12,924 nt of DNA from an uncultured beta proteobacterium (GCA_903914985.1 CAIWRE010000126.1:1-12924), one strand, 5' to 3'. Shown: positions 1 to 7,132, counted from the stretch's first letter. Numbers and translations: made by a program. Notes: a model not told the origin generated them from the letters alone.

Positions 1-674
1 CCCAAGGGCGACTGCACGGTGGCTCCGAGCAAGCGCAAACGCCGCGCGTCGTCCTCCGTCTGCGGCCAGATGGCGGACAAACCGCGAAACGCAGGCACCG
101 CAAGCCATGCCAGGCGTTGAGACTGGCGCAGCGACTTGGCACTCAGGCGTGCGTTCACCAGGCACAGCGGCACGCCCTCTTGCCGGCAGGCCCGCACCAG
201 GTTGGGCCACACTTCGGTCTCCATCAGCAGGCCGATGCGGGGCTTGAAGTGCTGCACAAAGCGGCGAGCCGCTTGCGGTGTGTCCCAGGGTTGCCAGACC
301 TGAATATCACCTTCCTGTAGCAAGCTGCGACCCGCCTCACGCCCTGTGGCCGTGCCGTGGGTGAGCAAGAGCCGCATACCCGGCAGCGCAATACGCAAAT
401 GCCCGATCAGCGAAGCCACCGCACGGGTTTCGCCCAGAGAGACGGCGTGGACCCACAACAGTTCCCCGGGGGCGGATGACGCACTGCCGTACACACCAAA
501 CCGTTGTTCAATGTCTTGTAAATAGACGGGTTCTTGCTTTGCGCGTTGGTGAAGTTTTAGTCGCAGCAAAGGCTGGGCCAACACGACGATGGCACTGTAA
601 ACAGCCAGGGCCAGGCGCTCAAACCAAGCGACATTAGCGTTCGGGGTGGGCTTTGCCGGCGCAACTGTGCTCAC
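1..674 (-). CDS. waaA: 3-deoxy-D-manno-octulosonic acid (Kdo) transferase, N-terminal part, cut by window edge
   Basis: Transfers Kdo from CMP-Kdo to lipid A on the cytoplasmic face of the inner membrane, an essential step of LPS inner-core synthesis. About 224 codons are visible; the C-terminal half (CMP-Kdo binding) lies off the left edge. Visible features are a hydrophobic anchor at about residues 21-39, WVHAVSLGETRA, LLLTHGTATGR, METEVWPNL and NARLSAKS, all matching E. coli WaaA as I recall it. The GTG start at 674 overlaps the waaC stop (GTGA), suggesting translational coupling. It gives about 15 more N-terminal residues than usual, and I see no better in-frame start. Oddity: the family motif E-R-[FLY]-G, which holds the catalytic-base glutamate, reads EQRFG, so Gln57 sits where Glu is expected and Glu56 is one residue early. 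Confidence 0.93.
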   Translation of the reverse strand, partial: MSTVAPAKPTPNANVAWFERLALAVYSAIVVLAQPLLRLKLHQRAKQEPVYLQDIEQRFGVYGSASSAPGELLWVHAVSLGETRAVASLIGHLRIALPGMRLLLTHGTATGREAGRSLLQEGDIQVWQPWDTPQAARRFVQHFKPRIGLLMETEVWPNLVRACRQEGVPLCLVNARLSAKSLRQSQRLAWLAVPAFRGLSAIWPQTEDDARRLRLLGATVQSPL

Positions 675-1720
675 ATCGCAGCCCCTGGATTTGGCACAGG
701 CTGAGCGGCACTGCTGACAACAGAGGGGCCGGAATGGCTGAGGCCATAGGCGGATTGCACCTTTTGCCAGGCATTCCACACCGCGTCGACGCCCGGCGCA
801 GCGTTGCCACCTACCGCAACCTGGTAGGCGCAGCCCACAGGACCGGCACGCCAGGCACGCGCTTGGCTGAAGATTTGAACGTGCGGCACATCCAGTGCCA
901 CCGCCATATGGCTCAGGCCCGAGTCCACTCCCACCACGCCGCTGCAAGTGGCCATGCGCCGCGCGACCTCGGCCAGCGTAAGCGCTGGCCAGATGTGCGC
1001 TTGCGGGCCCAGCGCCAGCGCCATGCGCTCCACCCGGGCAAGCTCGAGTGCGCCGGCCCGGGGCAACTCCACTGTGTGGCCCTGGGCGATCAGCAGCTTG
1101 CCCAACGCAATCCAATGGCCCTCGGGCCATTCGTTGTCGGCTCGGGTGGTGCCGTGCGCCAATACCACGCCCAAACCCTCTTGCGCAGCAGGTGCAGCAG
1201 ACCAGGCCATCAGCGGGTAAATGTTGGCGCCGTCTGCGCTGTAGCCCAATGCTGTTGCAGCCAGCAGGCGGTAGCGCGCCACCGCGTGAATGCGCTTGGG
1301 CATAGGGACCCAACGGTCGAGTAAGCAGCGCACCGGCCATTCGTAAGAGCACAGTTCACTGCCGTTGGCGTAGGTGGCGCGAAACCCGCCCTTGGCCAAG
1401 CGCGCGCTTCGGGCCACAAGCGCCGACTTGATGAGGCCTTGAAAATCAATGACGGCGTCGTAGTCCTGCGCATGCAGCAGTTGGGTGAAGGCTGCGCGCT
1501 CCGCCTTCGTTGGCGCGGAAAACCAGGACTTGCGCCAGCGCCGCTGGGCAATGGACAGCACACGGCGCACACCGCTGACCTCTTGCACCAAGGGCGCAAA
1601 GGCTTCTTCCACCACCCAGTCAATCTGGGCGCGCGGAAAGGCCGCCAGGATGTCGTGCACCACCGGCATCGTCTGCACCACGTCGCCCAAGGACGACAGT
1701 TTGACGATCAATACGCGCAT
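671..1720 (-). CDS. waaC: Lipopolysaccharide heptosyltransferase I
   Basis: Adds the first L-glycero-D-manno-heptose from ADP-heptose onto Kdo2-lipid A; a cytosolic, membrane-associated GT-B glycosyltransferase of family GT9. The 349 residues open with MRVLIVKLSSLGDVVQTMP, which carries the expected Asp13, then IDWVVEEAF (33-41), RRWRKSWFSAP (60-70), YDAVIDFQGLIKSA (87-100) and the ADP-heptose-binding stretch GVDSGLSHMAVALDVP (264-279). All align with E. coli WaaC from memory. The C-terminus carries about 25 extra residues rich in Ser, Pro and Ala. It lies 6 bp after the phosphomannomutase and overlaps waaA by 4 bp, so the three are probably one transcript. Oddity: in the loop HGTTRADNEWPE, residue 196 is Asn where E. 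coli has Lys192. Confidence 0.96.
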   Translation of the reverse strand: MRVLIVKLSSLGDVVQTMPVVHDILAAFPRAQIDWVVEEAFAPLVQEVSGVRRVLSIAQRRWRKSWFSAPTKAERAAFTQLLHAQDYDAVIDFQGLIKSALVARSARLAKGGFRATYANGSELCSYEWPVRCLLDRWVPMPKRIHAVARYRLLAATALGYSADGANIYPLMAWSAAPAAQEGLGVVLAHGTTRADNEWPEGHWIALGKLLIAQGHTVELPRAGALELARVERMALALGPQAHIWPALTLAEVARRMATCSGVVGVDSGLSHMAVALDVPHVQIFSQARAWRAGPVGCAYQVAVGGNAAPGVDAVWNAWQKVQSAYGLSHSGPSVVSSAAQPVPNPGAAM

Positions 1721-1726
1721 TGCGCT

Positions 1727-3109
1727 TTAATGCGCCGCCAGCGCGAACTGCGCGTCGGGTTTGACCGAGCGCAGCAGGGCGAGCATGGCCGATTCGATGC
1801 GCTGCAGCGCCTCAGGCGTGTGCCCTTCGAAACGAAGCACCAACACGGGTGTCGTGTTAGAAGCACGCACCAGGCCGAAGCCATCGGGCCAGTCCACGCG
1901 CAAACCGTCGATGGTATTGAGCACCGCAGGCGCCGCGAAGTTTGCGCGCGCGACCAGTTGGCTTACCAAGGCGTGAGGCTCGCCCTCAGCGCAATTGACA
2001 TTGAGTTCAGGGGTAGAGAAACTGGTGGGCAAGCCGTGCAACAGCGCGTTGGAGTCGGCTACCTTGCTCACAATCTCCAGCAAACGGCAGCCCGCATAGG
2101 TGCCGTCGTCAAACCCGAACCAACGCTCCTTGAAAAAGATGTGGCCGCTCATCTCGCCGCCCAGGGGCGAGTCGAGCTCGCGCATCTTGGCTTTGATCAA
2201 CGAATGGCCGGTTTTGAACATCAGCGGCACGCCGCCCGCTTGCGCAATGGCGGGGGCCAGGCGCTGCGAGCACTTCACGTCAAACACAATGGTTCCGCCC
2301 GGCACGCGTGACAGCACGTCCTGGGCGAACAGCATCATTTGCCGGTCGGGGTAGATATTGCTGCCGTCGCGGGTGACGATACCCAGGCGGTCGCCGTCAC
2401 CATCAAATGCCAGGCCCAGCTCGGCGTCGCTGCTTTGCAGGGCGGCAATCAAATCGCGCAAGTTTTCGGGCTTGCTGGGGTCGGGATGGTGGTTGGGAAA
2501 ATTGCCATCCACCTCGCTAAACAGCTCAGTCACCTCGCAGCCGATGGCACGCAAAATGGCCGGGGCCGAGGCGCCCGCAATACCGTTGCCGCAATCCACC
2601 ACAATTTTGAGAGGCCGCGCCAGGCGAATGTCGTCCACGATGCGGGACTGGTAGGCCGGCAACACATCGACGCCGCGCACTGCACCGCCGCCTTGCAGCG
2701 TCCAACTCTCGGCCTCCATCATGCTGCGCAGGGCTTGGATTTCTTCACCATAAATCGCTTTTCCGCCCATCACCATCTTGAAGCCGTTGTAGTCGCGCGG
2801 GTTGTGGCTGCCGGTCACCTGAATGCCGCTGCTGCACAAGGTGCACGCCGCAAAATACAGCATCGGCGTGGTCACCATGCCCACGTCAATCACCTGCACG
2901 CCTGCCTCTTGCAAACCCTGCATGAGCGCGCCAGCCATCTCCGGGCCGCTCAGTCGCCCGTCCCGCCCCACGGCCACCGTGTGTTCCCCTTGGCGCAGCG
3001 CAATGGTGCCAAAGGCGCGGCCCAGTGCGTGCGCCACCTCGGTTGTGAGCGTGGACGGCACCACACCGCGGATGTCGTAGGCCTTAAAAATGCTGGGCGA
3101 GAGTTGCAT
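1727..3109 (-). CDS. algC: Phosphomannomutase/phosphoglucomutase (AlgC/ManB type)
   Basis: Interconverts hexose 6-phosphate and hexose 1-phosphate (mannose and glucose) through a phosphoserine enzyme, supplying nucleotide-sugar precursors for LPS and other surface polysaccharides in the cytosol. The 460 residues fit the alpha-D-phosphohexomutase family (about 455-465). Motifs are in canonical order: start KAYDIRGV (9-16), catalytic TGSHNPRDYNG with Ser101, magnesium loop DGDGDR (236-241), sugar-specificity loop GEMSGH (318-323) and the C-terminal phosphate-binding RASNTTPVLVLRFEG. The ATG at 3109 has a good ribosome site (GAAAGG, 5 nt away). It is the first gene of the run into waaC and waaA, which fits an LPS-core role. 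The symbol is by family; manB or a pgm-like name is equally defensible, and substrate preference cannot be read from sequence. Confidence 0.95.
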   Translation of the reverse strand: MQLSPSIFKAYDIRGVVPSTLTTEVAHALGRAFGTIALRQGEHTVAVGRDGRLSGPEMAGALMQGLQEAGVQVIDVGMVTTPMLYFAACTLCSSGIQVTGSHNPRDYNGFKMVMGGKAIYGEEIQALRSMMEAESWTLQGGGAVRGVDVLPAYQSRIVDDIRLARPLKIVVDCGNGIAGASAPAILRAIGCEVTELFSEVDGNFPNHHPDPSKPENLRDLIAALQSSDAELGLAFDGDGDRLGIVTRDGSNIYPDRQMMLFAQDVLSRVPGGTIVFDVKCSQRLAPAIAQAGGVPLMFKTGHSLIKAKMRELDSPLGGEMSGHIFFKERWFGFDDGTYAGCRLLEIVSKVADSNALLHGLPTSFSTPELNVNCAEGEPHALVSQLVARANFAAPAVLNTIDGLRVDWPDGFGLVRASNTTPVLVLRFEGHTPEALQRIESAMLALLRSVKPDAQFALAAH

Positions 3110-3114
3110 GGCTA

Positions 3115-3120
3115 CCTTTC
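3115..3120 (-). promoter_or_regulatory. Ribosome binding site of the phosphomannomutase gene
   Basis: GAAAGG on the minus strand, 5 nt before the ATG at 3109; it supports that start. Confidence 0.6.
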
Positions 3121-3133
3121 GTTATGGAATATC

Positions 3134-3184
3134 AGGTGGTTGATTCCACCAAGCGTCCTGACAGATTGTAGGTGGGGGCCACCT
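3134..3184. repeat. Two GGTGG/CCACC inverted repeats in the divergent promoter region
   Basis: The gap between the phosphomannomutase and Ada-AlkA genes (3110-3251) holds two small dyads sharing the same arms. The first is GGTGG at 3135-3139 and CCACC at 3146-3150, with a 6-nt centre. The second is AGGTGG at 3170-3175 and CCACCT at 3179-3184, with a 3-nt centre. Their centres are about 34-35 bp apart, roughly three helical turns. A TACAAT -10-like hexamer for the minus strand lies beside the second dyad (3164-3169), but no good -35 is visible. They could be operators, mRNA hairpins or chance in GC-rich DNA. I see no full match to the E. coli Ada box. Confidence 0.35.
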
Positions 3185-3251
3185 CTATCCCTTGTAGCCA
3201 GATGTCCGGAAACGGCCAGCCACCGCCCTGCGCGGTGCGTATGATTTGGCC

Positions 3252-4790
3252 ATGCCTGCCCATTCACCAACGCTCCACGACGACGCGCATTACCTGGCCC
3301 TCAAGGCACGGGACGCGCGCTTTGACGGGCGTTTTTTCACTGGTGTGACCTCCACCGGCATTTACTGCCGCCCTGTGTGCAAAGTGCGCACGCCCAAGCG
3401 CGAGAACTGCCGCTTCTTTGCACTGGCAGCCCAAGCCGAACGCGCAGGCTTTCGGCCCTGCCTGCGCTGCCGCCCGGAGCTTGCGCCCGGCGCAGGCTTG
3501 ATGCAGGGCGCAGCCTGGTCGACGCAGGATGCGGGAAGCATCCTGGCGCATGAAGCCGCCAAATGGCTGGACGCACAGCTTGGCGCTCACAGCGCAGCGC
3601 ATGCCACGCACGCGCAAGCGATGGCCCAGCGACTGGGCGTGAGCGAAAGGCATCTGCGCCGTATTTTTGAAGCGCAATGGGGCGTGAGCCCTTTGCAATA
3701 CCTGCAAACCCGCCGACTGCTGACCGCCAAGCAGTTGCTCACCGACACGGCTTTGAGCATGATGCAAGTGGCGCAGCTCAGCGGTTTTTCCAGTGTGCGC
3801 CGATTTAATGCGGCGTTTGTGGAGCACTACCGGCTGGCGCCCACGGCGCTGCGCAAGGCGTCAAAAGCCGCCTCAGCGGGCCGCAACGCCGAAGTGGCCC
3901 TACAACTGAAGCTCAGCTACCGCCCGCCCTACGATGGGAAGGCAATGCTGGGTTTCATTGCCCAGCGTGCGCTGCCGGGCGTGGAGTGGGTGGACATGGC
4001 GAGTTTGTCGGTAGCTCGCACCCTTTCATTGGGTTCTGCTGGCACCGCCTTGCAGGGCTGGGTGCACTGCCGGTTGGACCCGGAGCGCAACACGGTGCAC
4101 CTGAAAGTGAGCGCCAGCCTGACGCCCACCCTGCCCCAAGTCGTAGAAAAAGTACGCGCCTGGCTGGACCTGGATGCCGATCCACTGGCCATCCAAGCCG
4201 TGCTGGGCGACCACTTCGCCGGCCTGGAAGGCCTGCGCGTTCCCGGCACGGTAGACGGTTTTGAGTTGGCAGTGCGTGCGGTGCTGGGCCAACAGGTCAC
4301 GGTGGCCGCGGGCCGCACCTTTGCGCAGCGCATTGTTGCGCGCTGGGGCAAATCGGTACAAACGCCATGGGCGGGTTTGAACACATTGTTTCCAACGCCC
4401 ACGGCCCTGGCGACTGCGCTGCCCGCTGAATTGGGCGAGTTGGGCATCGTGCGTCAACGGCAAGCAGCCATCCTCGCCTTGGCGCAAGCCGTGAACCAAG
4501 GCGACTTGGGGCTCTCGCCCGGCGCCGACGTGGGTAAAGCGCTTGCGCAATTGCGGGCGCTGCCGGGCATTGGCGCCTGGACGGCCCAGTACATTGCCAT
4601 GCGCGCGCTGCGCTGGCCCGACGCCCTGCCCGCCCAGGACGTGGCATTGCACAAAGCACTGGGTGTGCAGCAATGCAAGTCGCCCGCGCAAGCGCTGGAA
4701 CGCATCTTTGCCCCCTGGTCGCCCTGGCGCAGTTATGCGGTGGTGCGCGCTTGGCACACACTGGCCCATCCTGGAGAACCCCAACCATGA
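3252..4790 (+). CDS. Ada zinc domain - AraC HTH - AlkA 3-methyladenine DNA glycosylase fusion
   Basis: A predicted alkylation-damage sensor-activator fused to a base-excision glycosylase, 512 residues. Residues about 10-80 are an Ada N-terminal methylphosphotriester domain with zinc cysteines 39, 43, 70 and 73 (TGIYCRPVC and FRPCLRC); in E. coli Ada the first one accepts the methyl group. Residues about 110-205 form an AraC-type DNA-binding domain with two helix-turn-helices (LGVSERHLRRIF and QVAQLSGFSSVRRFNAAF). Residues about 215-290 match the AlkA N-terminal domain, and 300-510 the HhH-GPD glycosylase, with hairpin LPGIGAWTAQYIAMRAL (from 437) and catalytic Asp463 (PAQDVALHKAL). ATG at 3252 is chosen over an in-frame TTG at 3246; no clear ribosome site precedes either. 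A further Cys53 lies inside the zinc domain. The stop overlaps the next gene by ATGA. Such AdaA-AlkA fusions are known, for example in mycobacteria. Confidence 0.93.
   Translation: MPAHSPTLHDDAHYLALKARDARFDGRFFTGVTSTGIYCRPVCKVRTPKRENCRFFALAAQAERAGFRPCLRCRPELAPGAGLMQGAAWSTQDAGSILAHEAAKWLDAQLGAHSAAHATHAQAMAQRLGVSERHLRRIFEAQWGVSPLQYLQTRRLLTAKQLLTDTALSMMQVAQLSGFSSVRRFNAAFVEHYRLAPTALRKASKAASAGRNAEVALQLKLSYRPPYDGKAMLGFIAQRALPGVEWVDMASLSVARTLSLGSAGTALQGWVHCRLDPERNTVHLKVSASLTPTLPQVVEKVRAWLDLDADPLAIQAVLGDHFAGLEGLRVPGTVDGFELAVRAVLGQQVTVAAGRTFAQRIVARWGKSVQTPWAGLNTLFPTPTALATALPAELGELGIVRQRQAAILALAQAVNQGDLGLSPGADVGKALAQLRALPGIGAWTAQYIAMRALRWPDALPAQDVALHKALGVQQCKSPAQALERIFAPWSPWRSYAVVRAWHTLAHPGEPQP
4773..4776 (+). 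promoter_or_regulatory. Ribosome binding site of the ogt-like gene
   Basis: GGAG inside the end of the Ada-AlkA fusion gene, 10 nt before the ATG at 4787. With the ATGA overlap it favours this start over upstream in-frame codons that would run into the fusion gene. Confidence 0.5.
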
Positions 4791-5284
4791 AACTTTTCAC
4801 CCCGGACGTGGTGCGCAGCCACTTTGCCAGCCCCTTGGGACCCATGACGCTGGCTGCCAGCGCCACAGGCCTGTGCGGTGTGTGGTTTGACGGGCAAAAG
4901 CACCAGCCGGACCTGCAGCACCTGCGCATGGAACCCTCGCACGCGCTTTTGCAAAAGGCCAACACCCAGCTCGCCGAATACTTTGCGGGGCAGCGTACGC
5001 AATTTGACGTGGCGCTGGATATGCAATACGGCACCGCGTTTCAACAAGCGGTGTGGAAACAACTGCTGCGCATTGCGCCCGGACGCACCGTGAGCTATGG
5101 CGCCATCGCGAGTGCAGTTGGTCGCCCGATGGCATCGCGCGCAGTAGGCGCAGCAGTGGGGCGCAACCCGGTCTCCATCATCGTGCCCTGCCACCGTGTG
5201 GTGGGCAGCAGCGGCGCGCTCACCGGCTATGCTGGCGGGCTTGACCGCAAGACTGCCTTGCTGCACCTCGAAAGTTCCTTTTGA
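4787..5284 (+). CDS. ogt: Methylated-DNA--[protein]-cysteine S-methyltransferase (O6-alkylguanine repair)
   Basis: Removes alkyl groups from O6-alkylguanine and O4-alkylthymine in DNA by one-way transfer to its own cysteine. The 165 residues are typical for a single-domain Ogt/AGT. The active site IVPCHRVVGSSGALTGYAGG carries Cys135; before it lie the recognition helix region VSYGAIASAVGRPMASRAVG and the asparagine-hinge GRNPVSI. The N-terminal domain begins with SPLGPMTLAAS. The ATG at 4787 forms an ATGA overlap with the stop of the Ada-AlkA fusion, so the two are almost certainly co-translated. Together they supply the three enzyme activities of E. coli Ada and AlkA. Whether it should be named ogt or adaB depends on whether it is induced, which the sequence alone does not settle. 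Confidence 0.95.
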   Translation: MKLFTPDVVRSHFASPLGPMTLAASATGLCGVWFDGQKHQPDLQHLRMEPSHALLQKANTQLAEYFAGQRTQFDVALDMQYGTAFQQAVWKQLLRIAPGRTVSYGAIASAVGRPMASRAVGAAVGRNPVSIIVPCHRVVGSSGALTGYAGGLDRKTALLHLESSF

Positions 5285-5295
5285 CCCCTTCCCCC

Positions 5296-6198
5296 ATGCG
5301 ACCTGCCTCCTGGATTGTTGAATTTGTAATGCTTGCGGCTATTTGGGGCGCGTCATTCTTGTTCATGCGCATTGGCACGGTGGCCTTTGGGCCGGTGGCT
5401 ACGGCGGGACTGCGCGTGATCGTTGCAGCACTGTTTTTGGTGCCGATATTGCTGGCGCGGGGCCACGCGGCCAGCTTGCGCGAGCACTGGAAATTGGTGC
5501 TGGTGGTGGGCGTGACGAATTCGGCGATTCCTTTTGTGTGCTTTACCTATGCGCTGCAATCCATCACGGTGGGCCTGTCCTCGCTGATCAACGCCACGGT
5601 GCCGCTGTTTGGCGCAGCCATTGCCTGGGCATGGCTGAAAGACCGTCCCAGTCACTCGCGCATCGTGGGACTGGTGATTGGATTTGTGGGCGTAGGCATG
5701 CTGGCCTGGGACAAGGCCAGCTTTCGGCCGGATGCCTCGGGCTTGTCCAGCGGCTGGGGGGTTCTGGCCTGCCTGTATGCCTGCCTGTGCTACGGCATTT
5801 CGGCCAGCTTTACCAAGCGATATCTCGCCGGTTTGCCATCGCTGGTGTCGGCCACCGGCAGCCAGTTGGGCGCCGCACTTGCCTTGTTGCCGCTCACCGT
5901 TGCGTTCTGGCCGGAGCAAGCGGTGCCCTTGCAGGCCTGGGGTGCGGTGCTGGCGCTGGGCGTGGTGTGCACGGGTTTGGCCTACATCTTGTTTTTCCGC
6001 TTGATTGAACGTGCCGGGCCTGCCAAGGCCCTGTCGGTGACCTTTGCGATTCCGGTGTTTGCCATCGTTTACGGCGTAGTCTTGCTCGGCGAAGCGGTGA
6101 CGCCCTGGATGCTGGTCTGCGGCCTGGTCATTGTGTTGGGCACCACGCTGTCCACGGGGATGTGGTCGCTGCCACGCGTGGGGCGCGCACCCGCCTGA
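5296..6198 (+). CDS. EamA/DMT-superfamily transporter
   Basis: A predicted inner-membrane permease of the drug/metabolite transporter superfamily, 300 residues with about ten hydrophobic segments arranged as two EamA repeats (about 10-140 and 155-290). The first segment, MLAAIWGASFLFMRIG, is characteristic, and LINATVPLFGAAIAWAWLKDR is the usual end of the first repeat; the second ends with GVVLLGEAVTPWMLVCGLV. Substrate is unknown; relatives export amino acids, metabolites or drugs. The start is uncertain: ATG at 5296 is given, but TTG at 5281 overlaps the ogt stop (TTGA) and would add 5 residues. Neither has a strong ribosome site, so translation may depend on ribosomes finishing ogt. Its place third in an alkylation-repair operon is notable but may be incidental. 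Confidence 0.9.
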   Translation: MRPASWIVEFVMLAAIWGASFLFMRIGTVAFGPVATAGLRVIVAALFLVPILLARGHAASLREHWKLVLVVGVTNSAIPFVCFTYALQSITVGLSSLINATVPLFGAAIAWAWLKDRPSHSRIVGLVIGFVGVGMLAWDKASFRPDASGLSSGWGVLACLYACLCYGISASFTKRYLAGLPSLVSATGSQLGAALALLPLTVAFWPEQAVPLQAWGAVLALGVVCTGLAYILFFRLIERAGPAKALSVTFAIPVFAIVYGVVLLGEAVTPWMLVCGLVIVLGTTLSTGMWSLPRVGRAPA

Positions 6199-6213
6199 GT
6201 CGAAAGCGCTCAG
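6195..6213. repeat. Small inverted repeat spanning two convergent stop codons
   Basis: CTGAG (6195-6199) and CTCAG (6209-6213) are separated by 9 nt. Each arm contains the TGA stop of one convergent gene, the DMT transporter on plus and xerD on minus. The stem is only 5 bp and no T-run follows on either strand, so it is at best a weak bidirectional terminator. Confidence 0.25.
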
Positions 6214-7124
6214 CCCCTGGGATGGTGGGCTGCGTGCAGCTGGGCCAGCCGCTCCCGGGCCACATGGGTGTAAATCGTGGTGGTAGAAATATCAGCGTGG
6301 CCCAGCAGCAATTGCACCGCACGCAAATCCGCGCCATGGTTGAGCAAGTGGGTGGCAAACGCGTGGCGCAAGGTGTGGGGCGAGAGCGCAGAGCGAATGC
6401 CTGCCGCCAATGCGTATTTCTTCACCACCATCCAGAACATCACCCGCGACATGGCGCTGCCCGACTGGGCGCCGCGGGTGGTGACAAACAGGTCTTCGCT
6501 TTGTTTGCCCGCTAACAATTCTGGGCGCGCGCTGGCCAGGTACTGGCGCAGCCACTGACTGGCCACTTCACCAAAGGGCACCAGGCGTTCTTTGGAGCCT
6601 TTGCCCAGGACACGCAGCACGTTGTCGTTCAGGCCCAGGTTCAAGGTGCGCAGATCCACCAGCTCGCTCACGCGCAGGCCACTGGCGTACATCAACTCCA
6701 GCATGGTGCGATCTCGCACGCCAATAGCGGTGGACACATCGGGTGCCGCCAGCAAGGCCTCGACCTGCGCTTCTGTCAGGCTCTTGGGCACCCGAAGCGC
6801 CTGCTTGGCAGCTTGCAGTTTGAGCGTGGGATCCAGCTGAACGCGCCCCTCGCGCAGCGCCCAGCGGAAGTAACGCTTGAACACGGTGAGGCGGCGGTTG
6901 GCCGTGGTGGCCTTGGTCGCCGCATGCTGCGCTGAAAAATAGGCGAGCAAGTCAGGCTCCGCACATTCCAGCAACGCGGCACCTCTGCGAAACGCGAGCA
7001 ACTGGTTCAGGTCGCGGCGGTAGGCCTCCAGTGTGTTGCGGGACAGGCCCTCTTCCAACCACAAGGTGTCGATGAACGCATCCACCGACTCATCGCTGGG
7101 AAAAGGCGCTGCACGGCCCGCCAT
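6210..7124 (-). CDS. xerD: Site-specific tyrosine recombinase XerD
   Basis: With XerC it resolves chromosome dimers at dif during division; a cytosolic DNA-binding recombinase activated by FtsK. The 304 residues contain a SAM-like core-binding N-terminal domain (about 10-95) and a catalytic domain with Arg151 (SGLRVSELVDL), Lys175 (LGKGSKERLVPFG), His250 and Arg253 (SPHTLRHAFATHLL), His276 (LLGHADISTT) and the nucleophile Tyr285 (TTIYTHV). Spacing matches E. coli XerD. The end RLAQLHAAHHPRG is XerD-like rather than XerC-like, from memory of E. coli XerD ending in a similar HHPR tail. The ATG at 7124 is preferred over an in-frame TTG at 7130. It follows the Bug gene by only 8 bp and is probably co-transcribed with it, an unusual partner for a division gene. 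Confidence 0.96.
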   Translation of the reverse strand: MAGRAAPFPSDESVDAFIDTLWLEEGLSRNTLEAYRRDLNQLLAFRRGAALLECAEPDLLAYFSAQHAATKATTANRRLTVFKRYFRWALREGRVQLDPTLKLQAAKQALRVPKSLTEAQVEALLAAPDVSTAIGVRDRTMLELMYASGLRVSELVDLRTLNLGLNDNVLRVLGKGSKERLVPFGEVASQWLRQYLASARPELLAGKQSEDLFVTTRGAQSGSAMSRVMFWMVVKKYALAAGIRSALSPHTLRHAFATHLLNHGADLRAVQLLLGHADISTTTIYTHVARERLAQLHAAHHPRG

Positions 7125-7132
7125 GGGCAATC

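Noticed and set aside
1439..2311. 290-codon plus-strand open frame across the waaC and phosphomannomutase genes
   Set aside because: It crosses the boundary of two real minus-strand genes with no change in character. Low-complexity His/Gln/Arg composition and no motif point to a shadow.
2339..3244. 301-codon plus-strand open frame antisense to the phosphomannomutase gene
   Set aside because: Same composition signs; it ends in the intergenic dyad region, and the opposite strand carries every catalytic motif of the mutase.
4026..4784. 252-codon minus-strand open frame inside the Ada-AlkA gene
   Set aside because: It is antisense to the AlkA part, which has intact catalytic motifs. No start context and no recognisable domain.
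3252..6198. A new defence system built on the Ada-AlkA, Ogt and DMT genes
   Set aside because: All three belong to known families with intact repair or transport motifs; nothing suggests phage sensing or nuclease activity. Alkylation repair explains the first two.
6195..6213. Bidirectional intrinsic terminator between the DMT transporter and xerD
   Set aside because: The stem is 5 bp with a 9-nt loop and no T-tract on either side, too weak to call a terminator; kept only as a small inverted repeat.
6210..7124. xerD as an integrase marking a mobile element or genomic island
   Set aside because: The length, active-site spacing and HHPR-type C-terminus fit housekeeping XerD. There are no attachment repeats, tRNA gene, or phage or plasmid genes nearby.
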